Of a DNA stretch of 64,000 nucleotides, positions 52,589-61,530 are shown in pieces (position 1 is the stretch's first letter; each line of letters begins with the position of its first letter). Location of the stretch: positions 545,992 through 609,991 of the forward strand of contig NZ_VZDQ01000021.1 of the NCBI RefSeq assembly GCF_009602435.1. The letters are read 5' to 3'. A program made the position numbers and the translations under genes. The stretch comes from Sediminibacillus terrae (GTDB lineage: Bacteria; Bacillota; Bacilli; Bacillales; Amphibacillaceae). Below the pieces are notes generated by a model. That model was not told the origin of the DNA. It ran no database searches and saw only the letters and a program-made list of their open reading frames with translations.

Positions 52589-53437
52589 CTAATAAGGAGG
52601 TTTCCCTTCCAAGAAGTGATGTATATCTCGTAAAAAAGCTTGTTTTTGTTCCAGAAACGGGTAATGATTACTTTTATCGTAGGTGATGAAACGGGAACCG
52701 GGAACAAGTTCATTTATTTCCTTTGAAAACTCCCATGGGCACTGGACATCATATTTACCGCAAAGAATCAAAAGATTCGGCTGACAGCCAGGAAGCTTGC
52801 TTGTTAAATCAAAGATAGCCAGTTCACGGCTGAAAAACTCGATTCTCTCCTTGGACAATGCTTTCTTTATTTGTCTGGAAAAAAGTTGTTCATATTCTTC
52901 CGGATTATAGAGGGACAGTTTCGTCCTTTCCTTTGTCAATGCTTCTCTCTGAACAGCCCCGAGGTTCGATTTCTTCAACAATTCAAGCAATTCTTGCATT
53001 CGGTGGAAATCGGGATGATCAGGATGATAAATAGAGGAAGACGAGACGGTATAATCTCTTGCGGCAGTTCCGACAACGATCAATCCAGCCAAGCTGTCCG
53101 GAAAATAAATGCCATACACCAGTCCCAACATTCCTCCTGTCGAATGACCGGCAAAGTACCAAGTTTTTAAGCCGAGCGATTGTCTGATTGCTTCCAAATC
53201 CATTACGGTTTCCAGCATGCTGAGCTGATGAAATTGCTCTGCCCTCGCTGAGGATCCTGTCTCCCGGAGATTGATCAAATAAACCATGTTATTGCTTGTA
53301 AAGGTGTCGGCAAAGTTGTCGCCGCTTTCATTAAATGCTGAATAAAGGTGAGTGATACAGATTGGTTTCCCTTGCCCTTTGATGAAGAACTCGAAACTCC
53401 CTCTTTCTGTTGTTACTAAATTTCTTTCCCATTCCAA
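52589..53437 (-). CDS. Alpha/beta hydrolase
   Basis: About 282 residues from a TTG at 53437 with AAGGGGAG eight bases upstream; the GTG three codons earlier overlaps that site. Nucleophile elbow FAGHSTGGMLGLVYG (Ser about 105), acid in CGKYDVQCPWEFS and His in KSNHYPFLEQ. HLYSAFNES near residue 35 holds the oxyanion region. Probably a small-molecule esterase or lactonase; substrate unknown. Confidence 0.85.
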   Translation of the reverse strand: MEWERNLVTTERGSFEFFIKGQGKPICITHLYSAFNESGDNFADTFTSNNMVYLINLRETGSSARAEQFHQLSMLETVMDLEAIRQSLGLKTWYFAGHSTGGMLGLVYGIYFPDSLAGLIVVGTAARDYTVSSSSIYHPDHPDFHRMQELLELLKKSNLGAVQREALTKERTKLSLYNPEEYEQLFSRQIKKALSKERIEFFSRELAIFDLTSKLPGCQPNLLILCGKYDVQCPWEFSKEINELVPGSRFITYDKSNHYPFLEQKQAFLRDIHHFLEGKPPY

Positions 53438-53593
53438 GATGAACACTCCCCTTTTCGCCCCAATGGTGTAACCCCTTTCACAATTCTACCAGAAATAACC
53501 TTTTGGTGACATCCATCCGATCAAACGGGAAGGAATATCCAGCTGAAAAGCGAATTAGTTATGGAAAATACGAATGAAATGAGGGAAGTAGGA

Positions 53594-54076
53594 ATGGAAA
53601 CTCGTCATCGAATATTGTTCCGCCAAATGGAAACATACCGTACGGAACTTCTGGACGCTGTTCTTCCTGTTACTGAAGAAGAGGCAGACTTTGTTCCTCC
53701 GGGATTCAACAATAACATACGTTGGAATCTCGGCCATGTTTACCTTGATCAATTTTTGTGGCTGGAAACTTTAACAAAAGAAAAGCAGAACGTCCCGCAT
53801 GAATATCATAGCTGGTTTGGCTTCGGTAGTTCACCGGCAGATTTCACCGCGGAAACACCCAGTCTAGAGACGATAAAAAGATTGCTCACGAGGCAACCCG
53901 GGGATATAAAAGAACGGTATGGTGAACGAATGGACGAAACGTTCCCAGCGACAGAAATGGGAATGCATACGATTGAACAGGTATTAGTCCGTACCATTTT
54001 CCATGAAGGAATGCATTTACAAAAAGTGATGGATATCAGGCAACAGCTTTCCAAGACAGACTGCAAGCAGATATAA
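53594..54076 (+). CDS. DinB-family protein
   Basis: About 160 residues from ATG 53594 (METRHRILFRQME; AGTAGGA nearby), as the 11 upstream codons add nothing typical. Metal-binding triad: RWNLGHVYLDQFLW and RTIFHEGMHLQKVMD (HxxxH). DUF664/DinB type with PPGFNNNIRWN. It is convergent with ddl, with a shared terminator. Possible thiol transferase; not determined. Confidence 0.82.
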   Translation: METRHRILFRQMETYRTELLDAVLPVTEEEADFVPPGFNNNIRWNLGHVYLDQFLWLETLTKEKQNVPHEYHSWFGFGSSPADFTAETPSLETIKRLLTRQPGDIKERYGERMDETFPATEMGMHTIEQVLVRTIFHEGMHLQKVMDIRQQLSKTDCKQI

Positions 54077-54120
54077 AAAACGCCCCGATTTCGCAAGTCG
54101 GTTACTGGCGAAATCGGGGC
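54074..54120 (-). terminator. Terminator of ddl, shared with the DinB gene
   Basis: GCCCCGATTTCGC / GCGAAATCGGGGC, a perfect 13-bp stem, followed by GTTTTTTAT on the minus strand. Confidence 0.87.
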
Positions 54121-54131
54121 AGGACATTCTT

Positions 54132-55232
54132 TTATTCTACCGTATTTTTCAACACCTTATCCCTTTCGTGTCTGGCGAGGGCCAACTGAATCAACTGATC
54201 AATCAAATCAGGATAGGATAATCCGCTCACTCCCCAAAGCTGAGGGTACATACTGATTTTCGTAAAACCCGGCAATGTGTTTACCTCATTCAGCACAAGC
54301 GTGCCATCCGCTTTCAGGAAAAAGTCCACCCTTGCCAGCCCTTCACATTCAAGCACGCGGAATGCTTTGTTGGACGTATCTTGAATGGTTTGTACCTCTT
54401 CTTCGGACAACTGCGCTGGAATCTCTAGGACTGCTCCGTTTTCATCAATATATTTTGTTTCATAGGAATAAAAGTCTCCTTGCGGAAGAATTTCACCTGG
54501 CAATGAAGCCTTTGGTTCCTCATTTCCCAAGACGGCACATTCCACTTCGCGGCCCTCCACGCTTTCTTCAATCAATACTTTATGATCATAATCGAAAGCC
54601 GTCTCGATTGCTTTTCGGAAAGCTGCTTCATCGTTCACCTTGCTAACGCCTACAGAAGACCCCTGGCTGGCAGGTTTTATAAAGACAGGCAGCCCCAACT
54701 GTTCTTTTACATCGGCAAAAGATACTGTTTCTTTTTGATGCTTTTTCAACGTTACGGACTTTGCTACTTCGATACCTGCCTGCTGCAATAATTTTTTCGT
54801 TATATCTTTGTCCATACATACCGCCGAACCCAGCACATTTGATCCGACATACGGCAGATTCGCCAGACGCATCATGCCCTGAATACTGCCATCTTCGCCT
54901 AGCGTTCCATGCAGAATCGGAAAAATTACGTCAAGCTGCTCCAGCTTGACAGTCTCTTTTAAATTCATCATTTGCTGCTCATCTTCTCCTGGGATGATAG
55001 CAATATGCTGGTTGGATTTGTTCAACTCGATCAATTTCGGATTTTCCTCATTCATGAGAAAGTGTGACTGATTATTTAAATGCCATTTGCCTTCTTTGTC
55101 AATTCCGATCAATGTTACTTCATACTTCTCTTTATCTATCGCATCAACAATGTTTTTGGCCGATTGCAAGGAAACCTCATGCTCCGCAGATTTACCGCCA
55201 AAAATCAAACCTACCCTTGTTTTTTTCTCCAT
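54132..55232 (-). CDS. ddl: D-alanine--D-alanine ligase
   Basis: Makes the D-Ala-D-Ala dipeptide of peptidoglycan with ATP. 366 residues. ATP-grasp motifs: GGKSAEHEVSLQSAKNI at the N-terminus, GSSVGVSKV, the D-Ala selecting loop DFYSYETKYIDE (Tyr favours D-Ala rather than D-Lac), and ARVDFFLKADGTLVLNEVNT with TLPGFTKISMYPQLW. AGGAGG precedes the ATG. It stands apart from murF. Confidence 0.95.
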   Translation of the reverse strand: MEKKTRVGLIFGGKSAEHEVSLQSAKNIVDAIDKEKYEVTLIGIDKEGKWHLNNQSHFLMNEENPKLIELNKSNQHIAIIPGEDEQQMMNLKETVKLEQLDVIFPILHGTLGEDGSIQGMMRLANLPYVGSNVLGSAVCMDKDITKKLLQQAGIEVAKSVTLKKHQKETVSFADVKEQLGLPVFIKPASQGSSVGVSKVNDEAAFRKAIETAFDYDHKVLIEESVEGREVECAVLGNEEPKASLPGEILPQGDFYSYETKYIDENGAVLEIPAQLSEEEVQTIQDTSNKAFRVLECEGLARVDFFLKADGTLVLNEVNTLPGFTKISMYPQLWGVSGLSYPDLIDQLIQLALARHERDKVLKNTVE

Positions 55233-55592
55233 GGCTGCCTCCTATTGCATACAAATAGTTTTCTTCTATATCATATCAAATCAAACCGGACTTGGTCTCA
55301 TTTTTTTCATTTGCTTTACGCTTTTCAGCCCATATTCCCTTTCTGTTTTTCAAAAACCTGCTCGAATAAGATTAAGCCGAGTCCACTACTTAACACCTTC
55401 TCTTCCTATCCTTATCAAGGCAAAGACAAGATACCTGACGGCAGGATTCGCATTCAACAGGTCACTGATGCTGCGATTTTCATCAGAGGTTCAGTCAGGT
55501 CTTGTTTTGTAACCAACGAGGGACATCCAGGGCTGTATATCTGTTTATATAATCTGCTTCCGGTTTCCGATGATTAAGAAGCCGTATCCATT
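55233..55592. other. Intergenic stretch without recognised features
   Basis: About 360 bases between the DUF2332 gene and the ddl start. It must hold the ddl promoter (AT-rich TATGATAT near 55275, minus). Plus-strand frames here have no ribosome site. Nothing else seen. Confidence 0.5.
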
Positions 55593-56633
55593 TCAATGCT
55601 TCTCCTGTTGACCCAGCCGCCATTCGAACCAGCTGCCATGCCCATCTGTGCTTCCCACTGTTCCATGAGTCTCTTTTCCGGCTGAATGCCGGTCTAGGTG
55701 AAGCAGCCGGTCATACATATTATTGTATATATGGAAAATTTCCCGTTTCTCACTGATATGCTTGATCCTATTCAACAGCTTCCGTTTTTCTTCAGCAGGG
55801 ATTTGATTTGCGACATGGGTATGAAAAACACAAATAGTGGATTCATACGATATCCCAGCCGCAACGTGTTCCAGCAGCTCCACACCATTCCCTTCGATCA
55901 GTTCCAGATGGGCCGCTTCGTTCTCATACTGATAAGCGGCACGTTCAAATGCGGTTCTTCTGGTTTGATGTTCTGGCCAAATCAATGCCTTCAGCCATGC
56001 ATAATCGACCGGATCATCAAGATTACTGATATGTAAGTCGATCCCTATCCTTTCTGCAACTGGTGGACTCTTTCGCAACAACGGAAGCCTGTCCCCCCTT
56101 ACTTCTGAACTGAGCACCAATCGGGCATTTGCATTACCAACCATCAAACCATTTCCATACCGGTAAGCATATTTGTCCCACAACAATTGCAAACCCGCGC
56201 TGCACCCAAGTTCAATGAGAGACAGCGGGCGGCCCGATTGCTGGTAAATATGACAAAAGACTGGATAGAGATAGGCACAGCGTCTAACTTCATTCGTTTG
56301 CACCAATTTTTTTGTGATCAGCTGCTTTATTCCTTTTTCATGGATTCGACAAAAGTCCTTGAACCAAGGAAACGCCTTTTCCGGCATAGCGGGATTAGCA
56401 GTCAGACTAGGATAAAACTGTTTCAATGGATGTTGACTATCTTGTAAAAGATAGTGTACAGCACCAAGCAACAAGTTTGGTATTGGCTGTCCAGGATTTG
56501 CATGCTCACTCATAACCAGCACCTCGGCGTCATTTGCAATTTCCTCTGCCAGGCACTCATACAACCTGCTGGAACCTCTGCATTCGTTGAGGGAAAACGA
56601 TCGAAAGCGTTCTGATAAAGAATCCACTGTCAT
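55593..56633 (-). CDS. DUF2332 family protein
   Basis: About 346 residues from ATG 56633 (MTVDSLSERFRSF), AAAGGATGGGG upstream. The sequence SLIELGCSAGLQLLWDKYAYRYG is the DUF2332 signature, reminiscent of a methyltransferase SAM-binding loop (ELGCSAG). RLVLSSEVRGDRLPL and RIGIDLHISNLDDPVDYAWLKAL follow. SAM-dependent activity is suspected for the family, not shown. Confidence 0.83.
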   Translation of the reverse strand: MTVDSLSERFRSFSLNECRGSSRLYECLAEEIANDAEVLVMSEHANPGQPIPNLLLGAVHYLLQDSQHPLKQFYPSLTANPAMPEKAFPWFKDFCRIHEKGIKQLITKKLVQTNEVRRCAYLYPVFCHIYQQSGRPLSLIELGCSAGLQLLWDKYAYRYGNGLMVGNANARLVLSSEVRGDRLPLLRKSPPVAERIGIDLHISNLDDPVDYAWLKALIWPEHQTRRTAFERAAYQYENEAAHLELIEGNGVELLEHVAAGISYESTICVFHTHVANQIPAEEKRKLLNRIKHISEKREIFHIYNNMYDRLLHLDRHSAGKETHGTVGSTDGHGSWFEWRLGQQEKH

Positions 56634-56830
56634 TCTACCCCATCCTTTTTCTGATAATGCTGCTGTATGTATACCTTCGTTCCAATAAATTTTTCTCCTT
56701 CCCAATGAAGCTAATGGTGGGTGCACCGATACGGAAAACGGAGTTAGGGATTTGCACGAAAGCGATTATCATTCATCTCATAAATAAGAAGACAGATAGA
56801 AGGACTGGGATAAATGATTACTGACAAAAT

Positions 56831-56873
56831 AAACCGAACGAATTCGATTAGCTTTTGAATCCGTTCGGTTTTT
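56831..56873 (-). terminator. Terminator of the CNBD-protein gene
   Basis: AACCGAAC and GTTCGGTT arms with extra GAAT/ATTC pairing; T tracts on both strands. Another CCGAAC-type stem. Confidence 0.7.
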
Positions 56874-56895
56874 CTTATTCCGGTCACTTTTCGAA

Positions 56896-57393
56896 TTAGG
56901 AACAATGACAACAGAGCTGATGGTCATTCTTTTTCAAACGATGGACTTTGCTATAACCTTTCTTCATCTGACTAAACATTTCTTTAGTTTCCGAAAGCAA
57001 GGATTGTTTTTCGGTTAAATAAAGCTGATTCTTTGAAATATTGGTTATCAGTTCAACGGCCAGCTTCGGTTCATGTCTCATCAACCTGCTGTATGCCTTC
57101 TCATCGATCCTCACATATTCAACAGGAGTAACAGCCTCTACATAGATATGCTTTGTAAAAAACACCGAGCGGTCACCGAAAAATTCTCCAGCCCCTACAA
57201 TTTTCGTTCTGCACGTCTCCTTGTTGAATAAACGTACAAATCCGGAAGTAACAAAAAACACAGCATCTGCAGGCTTTTCAAAGGAATAGATTAACTGACT
57301 TTCCCCAGTCCTTCCGATTTCACCATAAACTGATAAAGTTTGATAATCGTATTTCCATTTATTTGCTAAATACTTGCGTTTTTTTAATTGCAT
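56896..57393 (-). CDS. Cyclic nucleotide-binding-domain protein without HTH
   Basis: 165 residues; Crp/Fnr proteins are usually over 200. A CNBD beta-roll is visible (LIYSFEKPADAVFFVTSGFVRLF, GAGEFFGDRSVFF), but a C-terminal DNA-binding domain is absent; it ends in a helical segment and HQLCCHCS, a Cys-rich tail. It may be a ligand-binding protein or a truncated regulator. ATG with GGAGG upstream. Confidence 0.78.
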   Translation of the reverse strand: MQLKKRKYLANKWKYDYQTLSVYGEIGRTGESQLIYSFEKPADAVFFVTSGFVRLFNKETCRTKIVGAGEFFGDRSVFFTKHIYVEAVTPVEYVRIDEKAYSRLMRHEPKLAVELITNISKNQLYLTEKQSLLSETKEMFSQMKKGYSKVHRLKKNDHQLCCHCS

Positions 57394-57467
57394 ATTGTGC
57401 CTCCTTTAACTGTAATTATTTCTATTACATTTAAGGCATACGTATTGCCTGGTTTTCCGGTTAGAAA

Positions 57468-57914
57468 CTAAAACCCGGTTACTATTTCTGTGATTTGTTT
57501 AGACGGGTGTTGTCTCACCATCAGCGCTACATCTTTTATACTATAACCAGCCAAGAAAGTTTCTAACTGTTTCTCAGCATTCCCGAAAATAGTGGTCAAT
57601 GTAGTCTTCATATTAGCTCCCACCACACAGTCAGGATTTGCGGATGAACATTTAGGGAGCAAAGTACCTTTGGAAGTGATTTTATAAATATCATGAAGGT
57701 CCAGTTCCCCTGGATCCACCTGCAAAATAAAACCTCCTGCACATCCTTCTTTCGCTGCAATGTATCCTTGTTTACGAAGCAATCCCAATACCTTCCGCAC
57801 CCTGACGGGATGAACAGCAGTGCTTTCTGCAATTGCATTGCTTGTAGCCATCCAGCCAGGATGCAATGCCAGATAAGTTAAACTGTGTACGGCCAACGTA
57901 AATTCGCTGTTCAC
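57468..57914 (-). CDS. Rrf2-family transcriptional regulator
   Basis: About 148 residues from GTG 57914 (VNSEFTLAVHSLTYLAL), AGGAGG seven bases upstream. Winged HTH with SNAIAESTAVHPVRVRKVL and a wing AAKEGCAGGFILQ. Cys residues in LLPKCSSANPDCVVG (CX6C) could bind Fe-S or sense oxidants, but only two of the usual three are seen. Adjacent to an OsmC gene. Confidence 0.85.
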   Translation of the reverse strand: MNSEFTLAVHSLTYLALHPGWMATSNAIAESTAVHPVRVRKVLGLLRKQGYIAAKEGCAGGFILQVDPGELDLHDIYKITSKGTLLPKCSSANPDCVVGANMKTTLTTIFGNAEKQLETFLAGYSIKDVALMVRQHPSKQITEIVTGF

Positions 57915-58101
57915 TAGGATGCCTCCTATAAGATCATGATATAAGTTGCTTTGGTGTATAACTGTAATCATATTCATTTCAGTTCATCGTGTCAACTGTT
58001 CTACCTGGAAAGAAATCCAGAAAACAGAGGAAACATTGGCTTCCCCCTACAGACAGACAAGGCCCCAAGCGTTAGACGCTTGAGGACCTCCGGCTTATCT
58101 A

Positions 58102-58533
58102 TTAAATTCCCTGTGAACCATCCACCCCGTTTATCGCATAACTGACGGTGATTTCTGCATTTACAGAGTGCGCTACGGAACAATAGGTGTCCTTTGACAA
58201 CTGAATGGCTCTTACTACTTTTTCTTCTGGAAGTTCTCCTGTCAAAACGTAGTGAATATGAATGGCTGTGAACCTTTTGGGATGCTCTTCTGCTCGTGCT
58301 CCATCAATTTCCACTTCAAATGACTCAGGGTGCAGACGCATTTTTTTCAAAATGGAAATAATATCAATTGAAGTGCATCCGGCTATAGCATTTAACAGTA
58401 ATTCAGTTGGCCGTGCCCCGCTATTTTCCCCTCCGACTTCTTCGGATGCATCCATATGTATCTGATGACCGGAGGGCGTAAAGCCGGTAAATGACATTTT
58501 ATCATTCCATTTTATGCTGTTTTTCATCCTCAA
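58102..58533 (-). CDS. OsmC-family protein
   Basis: 143 residues. Two conserved cysteines: AIAGCTSIDII (about 53) and SKDTYCSVAHSVN (about 118), as in OsmC/Ohr-type thiol peroxidases; GENSGARPTELLLN is the family signature. Probably reduces organic hydroperoxides or is the YhfA-like subgroup. It precedes the Rrf2-family gene on the same strand by 190 bases. Confidence 0.85.
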   Translation of the reverse strand: MRMKNSIKWNDKMSFTGFTPSGHQIHMDASEEVGGENSGARPTELLLNAIAGCTSIDIISILKKMRLHPESFEVEIDGARAEEHPKRFTAIHIHYVLTGELPEEKVVRAIQLSKDTYCSVAHSVNAEITVSYAINGVDGSQGI

Positions 58534-58755
58534 GCTCCTTTCGAACAGTGTTTTACTACTATTATCTGATTTTAATTATATATACGTTTCACTTGAAAGA
58601 TCCGACGATGGCCTTCCGTCCTTCATCCGGCAAGCTCGGTTCACTATCAGAGAACAGACTCCCTGAGCTGGTTCAAAAGCAGAGCAGTTGATCATTGAAA
58701 TACTCTTCTTATGTGCTTAGGAAGGGCTGCCCCATGTGAGGGACAACCCTTGCCT

Positions 58756-59883
58756 TTACGATTTTGCAGCCTCTCCTGCGATGGCTGTAATCAGTTCCGC
58801 TATTTTCACCAGCTCGCCCACCGGCATACGTTCATTTGTTGTGTGGATATCTTCATAGCCAACAGCTAAATTAACAGTAGGGATACCGTGACCCGCTATC
58901 ACATTAGCGTCGCTTCCGCCTCCACTTTCAAGCAACTGACTGTCACGTCCGATAGACTTGGCAGCTCTGCGTGCAACTTCTACCACATGGTCTCCAGCTT
59001 TCTGTTTATAACCAGGGTACATGACTTTGATATCTAAATCGACACTGCCTCCAAATTCTTCGGCAGTTTCTTCGAATGCCTGCTTCATCTTCTTGACTTG
59101 GGCTTCCATCTTTTCCGGGACAAGGGAACGCGCCTCTGCCAATATTTCCACATGATCACAGACGATATTGGTTTTCGATCCACCTTCGAATCGTCCGATA
59201 TTGGCAGTCGTCTCTTCGTCGATTCTGCCAAGCGGCATTTTCGATATAGCCTTTGCTGCCAAAGTGATTGCTGAAATGCCATTTTCCGGAGCCACTCCTG
59301 CATGTGCCGTTTTCCCTTTTACTACTGCATTGATCTTAGCTTGGGTGGGAGCAGCTACGATAATATCTCCCACAGTTCCATTACTGTCTACAGCATATCC
59401 ATAGGAAGCGTCCACCAATGAAATATCCAGTTCTTTTGCACCGACAAGGCCAGATTCCTCTCCAGCAGTGATAACAAACTGGATGTCACCATGATTGATC
59501 TCATTTTCTTTGAGAAGTTTGATTGCTTCCAGCATGGCTGCCAGTCCGGCTTTGTCATCAGCTCCCAAAATCGTTGTACCATCGGAGACGACATAGCCTT
59601 CTTTTAAAGAAGGTTTGATATTGTTACCGGGAACGACGGTATCCATATGGGATGTGAAGTATATCGTATCAACTTCCGGTTTGTTACCTTTCAGCGTACA
59701 TACCAAATTGTTGGCACCATGTCCGGTCTTCGTTTTGCTGTCGTCTTCCACTACTTCCAGCCCTAGCTCTGTGAATTTTTTTTTCAAAACCTTTGCTATT
59801 TCTTCTTCATGCTCTGTTTCCGAATTCACCTGGACAAGTTCCAGGAATTCTTCTACGATACGTTCCTGATTCACTTCTGGCAT
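58756..59883 (-). CDS. yqjE: M20B tripeptidase-like peptidase (YqjE-like)
   Basis: 375 residues of the PepT-like subgroup. Metal motifs: YFTSHMDTVVPGN (His/Asp), ILGADDKAGLAAMLEAI and ITAGEESGLVGAKELD (catalytic Glu pair); downstream AEARSLVPEKME and GGGSDANVIAGHGIPT complete the second metal site. Cytoplasmic aminopeptidase on di/tripeptides is expected. B. subtilis yqjE sits beside yqjD and yqjC as here. Confidence 0.92.
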   Translation of the reverse strand: MPEVNQERIVEEFLELVQVNSETEHEEEIAKVLKKKFTELGLEVVEDDSKTKTGHGANNLVCTLKGNKPEVDTIYFTSHMDTVVPGNNIKPSLKEGYVVSDGTTILGADDKAGLAAMLEAIKLLKENEINHGDIQFVITAGEESGLVGAKELDISLVDASYGYAVDSNGTVGDIIVAAPTQAKINAVVKGKTAHAGVAPENGISAITLAAKAISKMPLGRIDEETTANIGRFEGGSKTNIVCDHVEILAEARSLVPEKMEAQVKKMKQAFEETAEEFGGSVDLDIKVMYPGYKQKAGDHVVEVARRAAKSIGRDSQLLESGGGSDANVIAGHGIPTVNLAVGYEDIHTTNERMPVGELVKIAELITAIAGEAAKS

Positions 59884-59982
59884 GTTTCATGTACCTCCTC
59901 GTCGTTTAAAAGGACATCTCTGTCTACTTATTACGTTACTGAAAATCGAGGACCCCTGTCAATTTTTTCATCCGGTAACCAT

Positions 59983-61530
59983 TCACAAAGGAATGTTGCC
60001 ATGTTTTTTGACCGGTCGTTCTTCTTGTTTGTTTTTCAGCATTTTCAGACCCTTCAACAGTACAAGCCTGGTTTCCCTTGGATCTATGATATCATCGATC
60101 ATCCCCAGACCGGCCGCAATATAAGGGTTGGCGATTTTTTCTCTATAGGCGGCGATTTTTTCTTGTCTTGTTATTTCTGGATTTTCACTCTCAGCGATTT
60201 CCCGTGCAAATATGATATTGGCTGCACCTTCCGGGCCCATTACTGCTATTTCTGCATTCGGCCAAGCGAAAACAAGGTCCGCTCCAATGGATTTACTATT
60301 CAGGGCCACGTACGCTCCGCCATAAGCCTTCCTGGTGATCACCGTGATCTTCGGAACAGTAGCCTCCGAATAAGCATATAATATTTTGGCCCCGTGCCGG
60401 ATAATCCCGCCATGCTCCTGTTTGACACCAGGAAAAAATCCGCTTACATCTTCTACAGTGATCAATGGGATCTGAAAGCTGTCACAAAAGCGGATGAAGC
60501 GTGCAGCCTTGTCGCTACTGTCAATGTCAAGGCTTCCGGCTAAATGTTTGGGCTGGTTGCACACCAGTCCTATTGACTCGCCATGCATCCTGGCAAACCC
60601 GACCACAATATTTTTGGCGAATTGCGGATGGATTTCCAGAAAAGATTCAGAATCGACAATCTGCTCGATGACTTTTCTTACATCATAGGGCCGTATTGTG
60701 TCAAACGGCACTATTTCCAATAAATCCGGGCGGTAATCCTCTCCTTCCTGGCAACTTTGCTTAGGCGGTTTTTCTTTATTGCTGGAGGGAAGATAACCGA
60801 CAAGTCGACGGACTTGATTCAATGCTTCCTCTTCTGTCGCTGCCTTCAAATGAGCATTGCCGCTTACTTGATTATGTATGGAAGCACCACCTAAACCGTC
60901 CACATTCAGACTTTCACCTGTGACTGTTTCGATTACTTTCGGACCGGTGATGAACATGTGCGATGTCTCCTCGACCATAATGACAAAATCGGTGAGCGCG
61001 GGAGAATATACTGCGCCACCGGCACAGGGACCCATGATAATAGATATTTGGGGAATCACGCCGGAATAAATTACATTGCGGTAAAACACTTGACCATACC
61101 CGTCCAGTGAAGCTACCCCTTCTTGAATCCGCGCGCCGCCGGAATCACTCAACCCGACGAAAGGGGTTCCGTTCTTGGCGGCAAGATCCATCACGGCTGC
61201 AATTTTTTTCGCATGCATTTCCCCCAGAGCACCACCATACACAGTGAAATCATGGGCGAATAAATAGATTGGCCTGCCATCGATTTCTCCATAACCTGTG
61301 ACGACTCCTTCGCCCGGAGTGCCTTTATCAGCCATTCCGAAGTCAGTCACACGGTGCTCGACAAAAGGATTCAACTCGACAAACGATTCATCATCCAACA
61401 GATGATGAATTCTTTCACGAGCTGTCATTTTCCCCTTCTCATGCTGCTTTTCTATTCGCTTATCTCCCCCGCCCAATTCTACTTGTCTTCTTTTATCATA
61501 GAGTTCGTTTATTTTTCCGAAAATATCCAT
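59983..61530 (-). CDS. yqjD: Acyl-CoA carboxylase carboxyltransferase beta subunit
   Basis: 515 residues with the two crotonase-fold halves of the propionyl-/methylmalonyl-CoA carboxyltransferase family: GGDKRIEKQHEKGKMTARERI and FVGLSDSGGARIQEG in the first, TVEDVSGFFPGVKQEHGGIIRHGAK and TVITRKAYGGAYVALNSK in the second. No biotin carboxylase or biotin carrier gene is nearby, so it must work with subunits elsewhere. Immediately follows the epimerase-fusion gene (stop then ATG, GGAGGGAG upstream). Called mmdA/pccB in other genomes. Confidence 0.9.
   Translation of the reverse strand: MDIFGKINELYDKRRQVELGGGDKRIEKQHEKGKMTARERIHHLLDDESFVELNPFVEHRVTDFGMADKGTPGEGVVTGYGEIDGRPIYLFAHDFTVYGGALGEMHAKKIAAVMDLAAKNGTPFVGLSDSGGARIQEGVASLDGYGQVFYRNVIYSGVIPQISIIMGPCAGGAVYSPALTDFVIMVEETSHMFITGPKVIETVTGESLNVDGLGGASIHNQVSGNAHLKAATEEEALNQVRRLVGYLPSSNKEKPPKQSCQEGEDYRPDLLEIVPFDTIRPYDVRKVIEQIVDSESFLEIHPQFAKNIVVGFARMHGESIGLVCNQPKHLAGSLDIDSSDKAARFIRFCDSFQIPLITVEDVSGFFPGVKQEHGGIIRHGAKILYAYSEATVPKITVITRKAYGGAYVALNSKSIGADLVFAWPNAEIAVMGPEGAANIIFAREIAESENPEITRQEKIAAYREKIANPYIAAGLGMIDDIIDPRETRLVLLKGLKMLKNKQEERPVKKHGNIPL

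Noticed and set aside
55080..55577. 165-codon plus frame over the ddl 5' end and its upstream gap
   Set aside because: Antisense to ddl for part of its length, Cys/Phe-rich composition, no ribosome site.
58062..58085. AAGCGT/ACGCTT hairpin downstream of the OsmC gene as a terminator
   Set aside because: No T tract on either strand; left out as unsupported.
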